Shown here one piece after another: positions 1-8,287 of a stretch of 64,000 nt of DNA. Position 1 is the first letter of the stretch. Every line of letters starts with the position of its first letter. The stretch is from CAYQQK01 sp964420065 (GTDB lineage Bacteria > Bacillota > Dethiobacteria > DTU022), in assembly GCA_964420065.1 (NCBI GenBank), contig CAYQQK010000008.1, positions 13,911-77,910 of the forward strand, in the 5' to 3' direction. The position numbers and the translations under genes are program-made. A model generated the notes under the pieces. The model did no database searches. It was given only the letters and a program-made list of their open reading frames with translations, and was not told where the DNA came from.

Positions 1-524
1 GTTCCGGTATTCGTCGGACAGGCGGTAAGGTAGCCACAAGCCTCATCGAAAGCAAAATCGAGTTTTTTTTCGAGCAGATCATCGTAGTGATCCGCCTCCT
101 GCCAGGCTTCTTCAAGTTGTAACCCGGGCATAATACTTTGCAAGCGCAGGTGATCTTCTTCATTGACCATGATGCTCACCCCGCCGTCCCGGCGCAAGAA
201 AAGGGCGCCGTGATGGGATTCCTGAGCCAGGCCGGGACTGATCGCATGTTTTTCCACAAGAACCTGCTTCTCGTGGGACGAAAGCGCTTCCATTACAAGT
301 AAGCGAAAATCATGAAATGGCGGTCCCAGTTCTGCCGCCGCCCGAGCCGCCTGCTGCTGGACCGCGGCCGTTTGCTCGTCCGAGGCCAGATACGGAAAGG
401 GAATGCCGTTCAAGTTCCGGGCGATGCGGACCCTTGAACTGAGCACCACGTCCGCTTCGGGACCGGCGCCGTTCATCCACCGATAAAAATAGGGTTCCTG
501 GTGCGGATCATGTTTATTTGACAT
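1..524 (-). CDS. mcsB: Protein-arginine kinase McsB (N-terminal part, cut by window edge)
   Basis: McsB phosphorylates arginines on CtsR and on substrates destined for ClpC/ClpP. The visible 174 residues start at the ATG at 522-524 and carry the guanidino phosphotransferase signature 'SSRVRIARNL' near residue 30 and, at the window edge, the 'ACPTNTG' loop with the conserved active-site cysteine. The start overlaps the end of mcsA by 11 nt, so the two are translationally coupled. The C-terminal half lies outside the window; clpC would normally follow. It should share CtsR control with the two upstream genes. The identification is firm although the gene is partial. Confidence 0.93.
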   Translation of the reverse strand, partial: MSNKHDPHQEPYFYRWMNGAGPEADVVLSSRVRIARNLNGIPFPYLASDEQTAAVQQQAARAAAELGPPFHDFRLLVMEALSSHEKQVLVEKHAISPGLAQESHHGALFLRRDGGVSIMVNEEDHLRLQSIMPGLQLEEAWQEADHYDDLLEKKLDFAFDEACGYLTACPTNTG

Positions 525-1047
525 GATCGTCCCCCTTCCCCACAAGTTTCTGTTCCCTGGCCCGGATACAATCCCGCAAACGGGCAGCTTCTTCGAAGTG
601 TTCTTCCTTGATGGCCTGCTGAAGCAGGCTCTTCAGCTGGGTTAGCTCCCGCCGGGCCTTAACTGTACTGCCGGCACGTCCCGGAATTTTACCGGTATGG
701 CTGGTGTTGCCGTGAATACGCCGTAGGAGCGGGTACAGCTTCTCCCTGAAAGTAGGGTAACATTCACTGCACCCAAGACGCCCGATCTGTTTGAACTGGG
801 CAAAAGTAAGAGCACAGTTCGGGCATTGAAGCTTCCCGGCGGCAATCGATTCTCGCGACTCGAACGCCCCATCGTGGAGCAGGCTGCTGAAAAGGTTGTG
901 CAGCGAAAACTGGGGTTCGGAAGATAAATCAAAATCGTCTTTTCGGCGCGCACATTGCTCACACAGGTGCATCTCGGTTTTTTTACCGTTCACAAATTTT
1001 GTGATAAAAACGTTCGCCTGGTTGCTCCCGCATTCCTGGCACAGCAT
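514..1047 (-). CDS. mcsA: McsA, zinc-binding activator of McsB
   Basis: A 177-residue McsA homologue that activates the McsB arginine kinase and takes part in CtsR release under heat or redox stress. Four Cys pairs of the CxxC type are visible: CQEC at the N-terminus, CEQC near residue 29, CPNC near 75 and CSEC near 93, as expected for two zinc modules. The C-terminal third (about 135-170) has the UVR-like helical hairpin. A GGAGG lies ten bases before the ATG. It lies 27 bp after ctsR and overlaps mcsB, giving the standard ctsR-mcsA-mcsB order of Firmicutes. Confidence 0.94.
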   Translation of the reverse strand: MLCQECGSNQANVFITKFVNGKKTEMHLCEQCARRKDDFDLSSEPQFSLHNLFSSLLHDGAFESRESIAAGKLQCPNCALTFAQFKQIGRLGCSECYPTFREKLYPLLRRIHGNTSHTGKIPGRAGSTVKARRELTQLKSLLQQAIKEEHFEEAARLRDCIRAREQKLVGKGDDHVK

Positions 1048-1074
1048 CTTTTTGTTGCCTCCGTCTTCTCAGAT

Positions 1075-1551
1075 TTAATAGTCGCTCCCTTTCAGGGCCG
1101 CCTGCAAAACCGCCAGAAAAAGGCTGCGCTGTAGTTCCGGAACCGCTCTCCGATCGGGACAAGAAGTGTAATGTTCTTCTGCGAGGAACACCTCCAGTAT
1201 CTGCGCTTCCCGCCAGGTCAAAATATTTTCTTCGCGTAACCTGAGCAGAAAAGCCCCTGCCTGCCGCGGGTCCCATCCCTCCCCGGCCAGGCGGTCAATC
1301 AGATCTTTCAGGGATCGTTTTCCGACCGGATCGGCACGGTAAATACGGATATAGCCCCGTCCCCCGCGCCGACTTTCCACCAGGTAGCCCCGCTCCATGG
1401 TGAAACGTGTATTCAGAACATAATTGATCTGGGAAGGAACGCAATCGAACTTGCGAGCGACCTCGCCACGCTGAATATCGACGTAGCGGCGAGGGCTCAG
1501 CATGAGCAGCTTGCGCAGATAATCCTCGATCAAATCGCTCAGGCTACTCAT
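1075..1551 (-). CDS. ctsR: CtsR heat-shock repressor
   Basis: A 158-residue transcriptional repressor of class III heat-shock genes (clp genes and its own operon). The N-terminal winged helix-turn-helix is recognisable by 'FDCVPSQINYVLNTRFT' and the glycine-rich wing 'SRRGGRGYIRI'. The reading frame is open further upstream, to 1617, but that stretch contains the TATAAT box and the tandem CtsR operator. The start is therefore taken at the ATG at 1549-1551, which begins 'MSSLSDLIEDYL' like other CtsR proteins and has GGGAG upstream. First gene of the operon; autoregulation is expected. Confidence 0.94.
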   Translation of the reverse strand: MSSLSDLIEDYLRKLLMLSPRRYVDIQRGEVARKFDCVPSQINYVLNTRFTMERGYLVESRRGGRGYIRIYRADPVGKRSLKDLIDRLAGEGWDPRQAGAFLLRLREENILTWREAQILEVFLAEEHYTSCPDRRAVPELQRSLFLAVLQAALKGSDY

Positions 1552-1572
1552 ATCTTCCAGATACTCCCGTCC

Positions 1573-1589
1573 TTTGACCTTCTCTGACC
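1573..1589 (-). promoter_or_regulatory. CtsR operator (tandem heptads)
   Basis: Read on the minus strand, two heptads, GGTCAGA and GGTCAAA, are separated by the trinucleotide GAA. This matches the CtsR box (two direct GGTCAAA-like heptads with a 3-nt spacer) with one mismatch in the first heptad. It sits just downstream of the -10 box of the ctsR operon and 21 bp before the ctsR start codon, so bound CtsR would block its own transcription. Confidence 0.85.
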
Positions 1590-1596
1590 TTGCTTT

Positions 1597-1602
1597 ATTA
1601 TA
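1597..1602 (-). promoter_or_regulatory. -10 box of the ctsR-mcsA-mcsB promoter
   Basis: A perfect TATAAT on the minus strand, 7 bp upstream of the CtsR operator. The best -35 candidate is TTGCCT, 19 bp upstream, which is a long spacing and weak. A second TATAAT lies about 45 bp further upstream. The location inside the N-terminal extension of the open frame supports the shorter ctsR start. Confidence 0.55.
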
Positions 1603-1804
1603 TCCTTTCCACCCCATTAATAGGCAAATCCGTGTACTGCTTATTATACCGCACTCCGGCAGGTTGACTCCGCCTAAATAGCAAAGCCTCTCCCCTTCTC
1701 GATTTTACGTCGTGTTACGTAATTTTTAGTGCTGTACAGGCCGAATTGAAGGAAATAGAAGAGGCAATCGGAATTAAAAAGCAGGCGGTCATCAAACGAA
1801 ATCC

Positions 1805-2539
1805 CTAAACAAAAAAATCATCCGAAGAGATCTTTTCCGTGGCTATTTCCTCCCCTTCCCATGAGATCTCCAGGATACCCTTCAGACAGATGAGCCGTTG
1901 AAAGAGCTGTTGGCAATCGAGCAAGACCGGCACGGTAAGCTGAAAATCCATTGTAATGACCTCGGCTTGCAGGGTCATATCGTATTCCAGCGGCTCCAGG
2001 CTAACCCTACGGATATTGATCTGCATACTTCCCAGAACCCCCCCGACCCGTCCCAGCAGGCCAGGTTGATCCACCGCCCGCACCGAAAGAAGTTTGAATC
2101 TTCGTTGTTGCAAGATCTTCTGGTCCAAACGGCCCAAAACAAGAAGACTGAGCAGGATGAAGGCGGTGCCGGTGATCGCCCCGGCGTTGAAACCGATCCC
2201 CACCGCCAGGCCAACGGCGGAAACAGCCCAGATGCTTGCGGCAGTTGTCAACCCATGGACACTGCCGCGATGGCGCAAAATGGTCCCCGCCCCAAGAAAA
2301 CCGACGCCGGTGACCACCTGGGCGGCGATACGTTCCACATCCGCCTGGAAACCGGGCTTAACCTGCCCGATGTACCCGTAGGCCGATACCATCATAAACA
2401 GAGCGGCACCTACGCATACCAGAATATGGGTCCGAAAACCGGCCGGCCGATTGTGACTCTCCCGTTCAAAACCCACCGCGCCTCCGAGGAGCACGGCCAA
2501 ACCCAGCCGGGCAGCGACGTCCCACCAACTAATAACCAT
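1805..2539 (-). CDS. MgtC/SapB family membrane protein with C-terminal ACT-like domain
   Basis: A 244-residue inner-membrane protein. The N-terminal half has four to five hydrophobic helices and the family hallmark 'GGAVGFERE' followed by 'RPAGFRTHILVCVGAALF'. The C-terminal 80 residues are soluble and resemble the ACT-like domain of this family. MgtC proteins help growth at low magnesium or in hosts and affect ATP synthase or membrane potential; ordinary bacteria use them in ways that are not settled. The start is the ATG at 2537-2539, preceded by GGGGAGGG; an upstream open extension lacks such a site. It stands alone, with a hairpin-containing leader upstream. Confidence 0.85.
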   Translation of the reverse strand: MVISWWDVAARLGLAVLLGGAVGFERESHNRPAGFRTHILVCVGAALFMMVSAYGYIGQVKPGFQADVERIAAQVVTGVGFLGAGTILRHRGSVHGLTTAASIWAVSAVGLAVGIGFNAGAITGTAFILLSLLVLGRLDQKILQQRRFKLLSVRAVDQPGLLGRVGGVLGSMQINIRRVSLEPLEYDMTLQAEVITMDFQLTVPVLLDCQQLFQRLICLKGILEISWEGEEIATEKISSDDFFV

Positions 2540-2892
2540 ACGGCCCTCCCCGGGACCAAGTCTGTTTGTTCCCCTGGTCGAAATCATTGTATGGCAAGGA
2601 TGAATTAAAGTCAACGTTCGCCCGCGTGCGGCGTGAAACTCCACGGGAGCTTGTTCTCCAAGCATCTGAGCAGGAAGGGGCTGCCCCATAAAGCAGCCCC
2701 TTCCCTTCCATTGCTGTACACAAAAAACCAATGAGGCCTTCTGTGCACCGGCCACAACCAGTAAAACGGTTGCAGCAGTTTCTATTCAGAGTTTCTTGCT
2801 ATTTGATAGCAATTCGAGAAACCATACACGGCAACATGAATGGGGTCTATCCCGGCTCACTTTTGGGGTAGCCCCGCATAACAATCACTTTT
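2540..2892. other. Intergenic stretch upstream of the MgtC gene
   Basis: This 353-bp stretch contains no convincing gene. It holds the perfect 12-bp hairpin at 2673-2704 and a small inverted repeat, TTGCTAT/ATAGCAA, near 2795-2812. Read toward mgtC it could be a structured leader, but I could not match it to the Mg-sensing M-box consensus. It could equally be the decayed end of a mobile element. Confidence 0.4.
2673..2704. repeat. Perfect 12-bp stem hairpin
   Basis: GGAAGGGGCTGC and its exact reverse complement GCAGCCCCTTCC are separated by the eight bases CCCATAAA. No T-tract follows on either strand, so it is not a standard intrinsic terminator. It lies about 135 bp upstream of the MgtC start and could be a bidirectional transcription end signal or an RNA structure in the MgtC leader. 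Confidence 0.6.
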
Positions 2893-5529
2893 TTATTCTA
2901 CCTTGCGCACGTTGACCGAACAGGCCTCGGAGAGCAGGTTGGCTACCGCACGGCGATTGCGGAAAGCAAGGTAGATATTTCCGGGCGCAACGATGTCTGT
3001 CAAAGAAACCCTTGTTTGGAGGCTGCCGCTGCGCGAGTAGACCTCGGCCAGATCGCCTTCGGCCAGGCCAAGCCGGGCGGCATCATCAGGATGGATCTGG
3101 GCTCTCTCTCCGGGACGGTATTTTCCCAGGCCGGTTACACGCCAGGATACCGCCCCGTGATAGTGATAAGGGTGGCGCCCGGTGGATAAAAGGAAAGGAT
3201 ACCCCGGATCCGGTTCGCCGACCGGCGGTTGGTATTGCACCGGAACAAAAAGACCGGGATCGCGTGCGAAACGGTCCTCGTACAAAAAGACAGTACCGGG
3301 ATGATCCCGGTCCGGGCAAGGCCATTGCAGACCGCCTTGCTCGAGACGGGTGTAGGTCATACCGGCATAAACAGGGTTCAAGGACGTTATTTCGTTGAAA
3401 ACAGCCTCGGGGCCACTGTAAAACCAGCCCAGGCCAAACCGCTTGGCCAGATCGGTCAGAATAGCCCAGCCGGCCCGAGCTTCACCAGGCGGCATGACGG
3501 CGCGCTGACTGAGCTGCACCCTGCGTTCCGAGTTGGTATAGGTCCCGGGGTGCTCGGCATAAGCAGCCGCCGGCAGGATCACGTCGGCATGGGCGGCGGT
3601 TTCGGTGATAAAAAGATCCTGTACGACCAGAAATTCGAGGTTTTCCAACGCCGCAACGGCATGATCAAGGTTGGTTTCGTACAAAAGCGGGTTTTCGCCC
3701 ATAACAAACATGGCTTTAACCATACCCGCACGGGCCGCCTCCATCGCCCGGTTCGCAGTCAGGCCGGGCTGACCGCACAATTCAACTCCCCAAGTTTCGG
3801 AAAAAAGCCGCTGCACCGCAGGGTCACCGGCTTTCTGGTTGGCGGTGAAAAAACCCGGCAAAACCCCCATGTCACACGCACCCTGGGTGTTACACTGATC
3901 ACGGAGGGGATTGATCCCGCCGCAAGGTTGGCCGAGATTTCCGGTGACCAGGGCCAGATTGGCCAGGGCAAGAACGGTATCATCATTCCCATCCCGCCGC
4001 CGGGTGATCTCCCCCAGCGCGTAAAGGATGATCGCTTTTTTCACCATCGCGTAGGCCCGGGCAGCGGCACGCAGGTCGGTCGCGGACACCCCCGTAACCC
4101 CGGCCACATAATCGGAGGTGTAGACTTCCACAGCCGCCTTGAGCCGGTCGAACCCCCCGGTCCTCTCCCCGATAAACCTACGATCAAACAGGCCTTCATC
4201 AATGATCACCTTGATCAAGCCATTCACCAGCGCCACAGCGGTGCCCGGTTTCATCCGCAGGTGACAGGCGGCTTCCAGGGCGAGTTCGGTCTGCCTTGAG
4301 CCGGCAATAATCAACTGTGCTCCCCGTCGAGCCGCCTGACGGACCCGGTAGCCGATCACCGGATAGGTTTCCGAAATATCGGTCCCGAGAACCAGGATCG
4401 CATCAGCCCCGCTGATCTCCCCGATGCTGTTTGTCATGGCGCCACTTCCGAAAGCTGCATCAAGACCGGTTTCAATGGGAGTATGATAGTGATCGACGTT
4501 GTTGGTTCCAAGCGAGCGAATCAGCTTTTGAAAAAGGTAATTCTCCTCGTTGGAGTTCCGCCCCGAACCCAATCCTGCCAGGGCCGCAGCCCCGTAACGG
4601 CAGATAACATTTTCAAGGCCGGCGACAACCCGGTCCAGGGCTTCATCCCAGTCCACCTCAACAAAAACACCGTCCTGCTTCACCAGCGGCCGGGTAAGCC
4701 GTTCTGTACTATGAATGAAATCCCAGCCAAAACGGCCCCTGATGCAAAGCTGACCGCGGTTGACGGGACTATTTCTGTCCGGACCGGCCCCGATGATCTG
4801 TCCGTCCTTGACATGGAGGTAAACTGAACAGCCGGTGCTGCAGTAGGGACAGATGGTTTTTACCTTTTCGACCTCCCAGGGGCGACCCCGGCCGATGCCG
4901 TATTTGGGCGTGAGCGCTCCGACGGGACAGTTGTCGATGCACATGCCGCAATAATTGCAAGTTGATTGCTCGATCGTATCATTAAATGGAGGTGCAACGT
5001 TTGTCACAAAGCCCCGCTTGACAAAGTCGATTGCCCCGGCACCGTTGATTTCCTGACATGTACCGGCACAAATACCACAGAGAATACACTTGTTCATATC
5101 ACGGATGAAGAAAACATTGCTGTCATCCGGGGTCAGCGCCTTCGCTTCGCCGCTATACCCGCTGGAAGAAACCTCATAACGGTAACAGTAGTCCTGCAGT
5201 TTGCACTCTCCGTTTTTCTCGCAGGTAATACACTGAAGAGGGTGGTTGGCCAGAAGCAGACGTAAAATAACGCGCCTGGCCCGGCGGACCCGATCGGTCG
5301 CCGTATGGACCGCCATGCCCGGCGCCACAGGCGCGCTGCAGGCGGCAACAAGGGTACGCGCTTTCTCAACCTCGACCACGCAGATGCGGCAGGCCCCGTT
5401 GCGAGTCAGTTCGGGATCGTGGCAGAAGGTAGGGATATCGATCCCCAGCTTACGGGCTGCGTCAAGTATGGTCGAACCCGGTGCTACTTCCACGGGATGA
5501 CCGTCAACGGTCAATTCAATGGCTGACAT
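2893..5529 (-). CDS. FdhA/NuoG-like molybdopterin oxidoreductase subunit lacking the Sec/Cys metal ligand
   Basis: An 878-residue subunit of a cytoplasmic NAD-linked complex. In order: a [2Fe-2S] domain (Cys 36, 47, 50, 64), a NuoG-type His-Cys3 cluster (His96, Cys 100, 103, 109), two [4Fe-4S] clusters (Cys 148-158 and 191-201), the FDH-type cluster (Cys 227, 230, 234, 262), and a full bis-MGD domain ending with the dinucleotide-binding fold. Formate dehydrogenases have a motif like DHCARxU/C-HSP here. This protein has only 'DHYHTPIETG' at 346-355, with no Sec or Cys, so formate oxidation is doubtful. The start is the ATG at 5527-5529, preceded by GGGAG and overlapping the NuoF-like gene by 14 nt. 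The physiological substrate is unknown. Confidence 0.85.
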   Translation of the reverse strand: MSAIELTVDGHPVEVAPGSTILDAARKLGIDIPTFCHDPELTRNGACRICVVEVEKARTLVAACSAPVAPGMAVHTATDRVRRARRVILRLLLANHPLQCITCEKNGECKLQDYCYRYEVSSSGYSGEAKALTPDDSNVFFIRDMNKCILCGICAGTCQEINGAGAIDFVKRGFVTNVAPPFNDTIEQSTCNYCGMCIDNCPVGALTPKYGIGRGRPWEVEKVKTICPYCSTGCSVYLHVKDGQIIGAGPDRNSPVNRGQLCIRGRFGWDFIHSTERLTRPLVKQDGVFVEVDWDEALDRVVAGLENVICRYGAAALAGLGSGRNSNEENYLFQKLIRSLGTNNVDHYHTPIETGLDAAFGSGAMTNSIGEISGADAILVLGTDISETYPVIGYRVRQAARRGAQLIIAGSRQTELALEAACHLRMKPGTAVALVNGLIKVIIDEGLFDRRFIGERTGGFDRLKAAVEVYTSDYVAGVTGVSATDLRAAARAYAMVKKAIILYALGEITRRRDGNDDTVLALANLALVTGNLGQPCGGINPLRDQCNTQGACDMGVLPGFFTANQKAGDPAVQRLFSETWGVELCGQPGLTANRAMEAARAGMVKAMFVMGENPLLYETNLDHAVAALENLEFLVVQDLFITETAAHADVILPAAAYAEHPGTYTNSERRVQLSQRAVMPPGEARAGWAILTDLAKRFGLGWFYSGPEAVFNEITSLNPVYAGMTYTRLEQGGLQWPCPDRDHPGTVFLYEDRFARDPGLFVPVQYQPPVGEPDPGYPFLLSTGRHPYHYHGAVSWRVTGLGKYRPGERAQIHPDDAARLGLAEGDLAEVYSRSGSLQTRVSLTDIVAPGNIYLAFRNRRAVANLLSEACSVNVRKVE

Positions 5530-7339
5530 TGACTTTACTCCCACTGCCCACGGGAACGACCTGGATACTATTCTGACGGCATTTTTCGACGCAACTGCCA
5601 CAGCGGGTGCACAATGCGGGATCGATCACATGCAACTCTTTGCGTTCACCGGAAATGGCATTGACCGGGCAAACCCGGGCACAGCGCCGGCATCCGTTAC
5701 AGGTTTCGGGGTCAATATAGTATTCAAAAAGAGCCTTGCAGACACCGCACCGGCAGAATTTATCATTGATGTGCTCCTCGTATTCTTCCCGAAAATAACG
5801 GATCGTGCTCAAAACCGGGTTGGGACAAGTTTGGCCGAGACCGCACAGGGCGCTGTCTTTGATCACAAAGGCCAGCTCGTCCAGGGTTTCAAGATCGCCG
5901 GGCTCGCCCTTCCCTTCCGTGATCCTTTCCAAAATCTCAAGCATGCGCTTGGTTCCCTCACGGCAGGGGGTGCACTTGCCACAGGATTCTTTTTGGGTAA
6001 AACTCAAGAAATAACGGGCCAGGTCAACCATGCAGGTCCGATCGTCCATGACCACCATGCCCCCGGAACCCATGATCGCACCGGCCTTGGTCAGTGAATC
6101 ATAATCAATCGGCAGATCGAGCAATTTAGCCGGGATACATCCGCCGGAGGGGCCCCCGGCCTGGATGGCTTTGAAGTCACGACCTTCCTTGATTCCTCCG
6201 CCGACATCATAAACTACCTCCCGGATGGTAATGCCCATCGGTACCTCGCATAGCCCTGTATTGCGCACCTTGCCGGCCAGGGCGAAGACTTTGGTCCCTT
6301 TGCTTCCTTCGGTACCGATCCTGGAGAAGGCCTCAACACCGCCTTCCTTCAGGATCAGGGAAACGTTGGCCAGAGTTTCGACGTTGTTGATCGTGGTCGG
6401 CTTACCAAACAGACCTTCGTTGGCCGGAAAAGGCGGCCGCGGTCGCGGCATGCCCCGTTTACCTTCAACCGAGGCCAGCAGCGCCGTTTCTTCGCCGCAA
6501 ACGAAAGCGCCTGCTCCTTCTTTAATGGTCAGTTTGAAATTGTACCCGGAGCCAAGAATGTTCTCACCGAGCAAACAATATGCATCAGCCTGAGCGATGG
6601 CGATCTTGAGCCGTTTAATGGCCAGGGGGTATTCAGCCCGGCAGTAGATGTAACCTTCGCTGGCTCCGATAGTCCGGCCGCAGATGAGGATCCCCTCAAG
6701 AACGGCATGAGGGTCGCTTTCAAGTATGCTGCGATCCATAAACGCGCCGGGGTCACCCTCATCGGCATTGCAAACGATGTACTTTTTATCACCGGGCGCC
6801 TTTAGAGTAAATTCCCACTTCACACCGGTGGGAAAACCGGCGCCGCCGCGACCGCGCAATCCGGCTTGTTTTAGTTCGTTGCACACTTCCTGGGGTTCCA
6901 TGGATAGGATCCGGGTGAGTGCGCGGTAACCGCCGCGCATGATGTACTCATCGATATTCTCCGGATCAATAATGCCACAGTTGTGCAACACATTGAACTT
7001 TTGTTTGCGGTAAAAAGGAATGGAGTCATAAAAACGAGCCGGAACCTCGACATCAGGACCGGTATAGAGGAGACGTTCAACAACCTCGCCCTCGATCAGA
7101 TGCTTTTGCACCAGCTCGACCATATCCTCCGGCTTCAGGCGGCAATAGAAGACTTCGTCGGGATAGACAATGATGATCGGGCCGACCTCGCAAAAACCGG
7201 GACAGCCGCTCATTACAAGGCGAAATTTGCCTTTAAGACCGCGTTCCTTCAGTTCCTGTTGCAGGGCTGCCTGCACTTTACCCGCCCCCGAGGAAAGGCA
7301 GCCGGTAGCACCGCAGATGATCAGGTGTTTTTCATACAA
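5516..7339 (-). CDS. NuoF/HydB-like NADH-binding flavoprotein subunit
   Basis: A 607-residue diaphorase subunit. The N-terminal 120 residues form a thioredoxin-like [2Fe-2S] domain ('GATGCLSSG', 'SGCPGFCEVGP'). The complex I 51-kDa core follows, with 'GRGGAGFPTGVKW' and 'NADEGDPGAF' for FMN and NADH, and a [4Fe-4S] site at Cys 453, 456, 459 and 499. Two ferredoxin clusters are at the C-terminus (Cys 547-557 and 577-587). This is the HydB layout of bifurcating hydrogenases and NAD-dependent formate dehydrogenases. It starts with TTG at 7337-7339, nine bases after GGGAGG. It would pass electrons between NAD(H) and the FdhA-like subunit. Confidence 0.92.
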   Translation of the reverse strand: MYEKHLIICGATGCLSSGAGKVQAALQQELKERGLKGKFRLVMSGCPGFCEVGPIIIVYPDEVFYCRLKPEDMVELVQKHLIEGEVVERLLYTGPDVEVPARFYDSIPFYRKQKFNVLHNCGIIDPENIDEYIMRGGYRALTRILSMEPQEVCNELKQAGLRGRGGAGFPTGVKWEFTLKAPGDKKYIVCNADEGDPGAFMDRSILESDPHAVLEGILICGRTIGASEGYIYCRAEYPLAIKRLKIAIAQADAYCLLGENILGSGYNFKLTIKEGAGAFVCGEETALLASVEGKRGMPRPRPPFPANEGLFGKPTTINNVETLANVSLILKEGGVEAFSRIGTEGSKGTKVFALAGKVRNTGLCEVPMGITIREVVYDVGGGIKEGRDFKAIQAGGPSGGCIPAKLLDLPIDYDSLTKAGAIMGSGGMVVMDDRTCMVDLARYFLSFTQKESCGKCTPCREGTKRMLEILERITEGKGEPGDLETLDELAFVIKDSALCGLGQTCPNPVLSTIRYFREEYEEHINDKFCRCGVCKALFEYYIDPETCNGCRRCARVCPVNAISGERKELHVIDPALCTRCGSCVEKCRQNSIQVVPVGSGSKVNVSH

Positions 7340-7377
7340 ATGATTTAACCTCCCTACCTACCTAAAGTCCTTCATTA

Positions 7378-7557
7378 CTAAAGAATGACAAATTTTTCGT
7401 TCAGCCTCACTTTGTCCACAATCGCCTTGCGCTTGGCCACGCAAGAAGCATCGCTGTGGCAAATCGGGCCATCCATGCGACAGAGAACAAAATCGGGGCA
7501 CGGCTTTTCCTTACAATGGGTGCATTTTTCACAACAATGGTCGATGAAACGTTCCAC
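7378..7557 (-). CDS. 59-residue cysteine-rich protein in the NuoEF/Fdh-like operon
   Basis: A small ORF lies between the NuoE-like and NuoF-like genes on the same strand. It starts with GTG at 7555-7557 after a strong AAGGAGGT nine bases upstream and ends with TAG at 7378-7380. The 59 residues contain eight cysteines; the first five form C-C-x2-C-x2-C-x4-C-P near residues 8-21, close to a ferredoxin-type [4Fe-4S] motif. Three more follow at 26, 33 and 39. The C-terminal third is Lys/Arg-rich. The spacing (20 bp after nuoE, 38 bp before nuoF) indicates an operon member. The function is unknown; an iron-sulfur or zinc accessory subunit is a guess. Confidence 0.75.
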   Translation of the reverse strand: MERFIDHCCEKCTHCKEKPCPDFVLCRMDGPICHSDASCVAKRKAIVDKVRLNEKFVIL

Positions 7558-7577
7558 CGGAAGCAGACCTCCTTCTT

Positions 7578-8066
7578 CTAGTAACTCTCAAGAATCTCTC
7601 TGACCCGATCCGGAGTAAGCCGGCCATGGGGGTTGTCGTTGACCATCATCACCGGCGCCAGGGCGCAGGCTCCGATGCAGGCCACTTCTTCCAAAGTGAA
7701 CTTGAAGTCGGGAGTCGTCTGGCCAACCCCGATTCCCAAAACTTCTTCGATGCGTTCGGCGATCTTCGTCCCCCCCTGGATATGGCAGGCCGTACCTTTG
7801 CACACGCGAATAACAAACTTCCCCTGGGGGGAATCCTTGAACTGAGCGTAAAAAGTGGCTACACCAAAAATGCGGCTCAGGGGAATGTGCATGCGCCAGG
7901 CGATTCGCTCCACGGCCGCCCGGGGCAGGTAACCGAATTCCCCCTGCACTGCTTGTAAAACGGGAATGATCATTTCTTTCTTTCCCAGGTAGGGCTGCAA
8001 AAGGTCATCCACCCGGGATAGATCTACCTGCTGCTCGGGAATGGTTTTATTTGGTTCGTTATTCAA
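7578..8066 (-). CDS. NuoE/HydC-like [2Fe-2S] subunit
   Basis: A 162-residue thioredoxin-fold subunit of the NADH-linked complex. The four cluster cysteines are visible as 'CKGTACH' and 'CIGACALAP', with the typical 'YLPRAAVERIA' and 'IFGVATFYAQF' preceding. The frame is open further upstream, but the likely start is TTG at 8064-8066, since AAGGAGG lies just before it and the protein then has the usual NuoE length. First gene of the operon that continues with the Cys-rich protein, the NuoF-like and the FdhA-like subunits. Confidence 0.9.
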   Translation of the reverse strand: MNNEPNKTIPEQQVDLSRVDDLLQPYLGKKEMIIPVLQAVQGEFGYLPRAAVERIAWRMHIPLSRIFGVATFYAQFKDSPQGKFVIRVCKGTACHIQGGTKIAERIEEVLGIGVGQTTPDFKFTLEEVACIGACALAPVMMVNDNPHGRLTPDRVREILESY

Positions 8067-8287
8067 ATCCCATCCAACCTCCTTGCCGGTTCGATAATAT
8101 ATAAAAGTACGTAAAGTTAGAATTCGCCCTGCAATGCGAATAATCCTGTCGCGCAGACAAGATCTGCCGGGCATTTTCCAGAATATCAACCGGAACACCT
8201 GGAGATAGACGGCGCGAAACGATTATGGCGTGCATTGCGCTGTAAATTCTGGAGATCACGGGATATAATGAAGGGGGGGTACCGGCA

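Noticed and set aside
1690..1800. Plus-strand frame ending 'AIGIKKQAVIKRNP' as a gene remnant
   Set aside because: No start codon or ribosome binding site and too short for identification.
3229..4299. Long plus-strand frame opposite the FdhA-like gene
   Set aside because: A shadow of the GC-rich minus-strand gene; the translated sequence has no family character.
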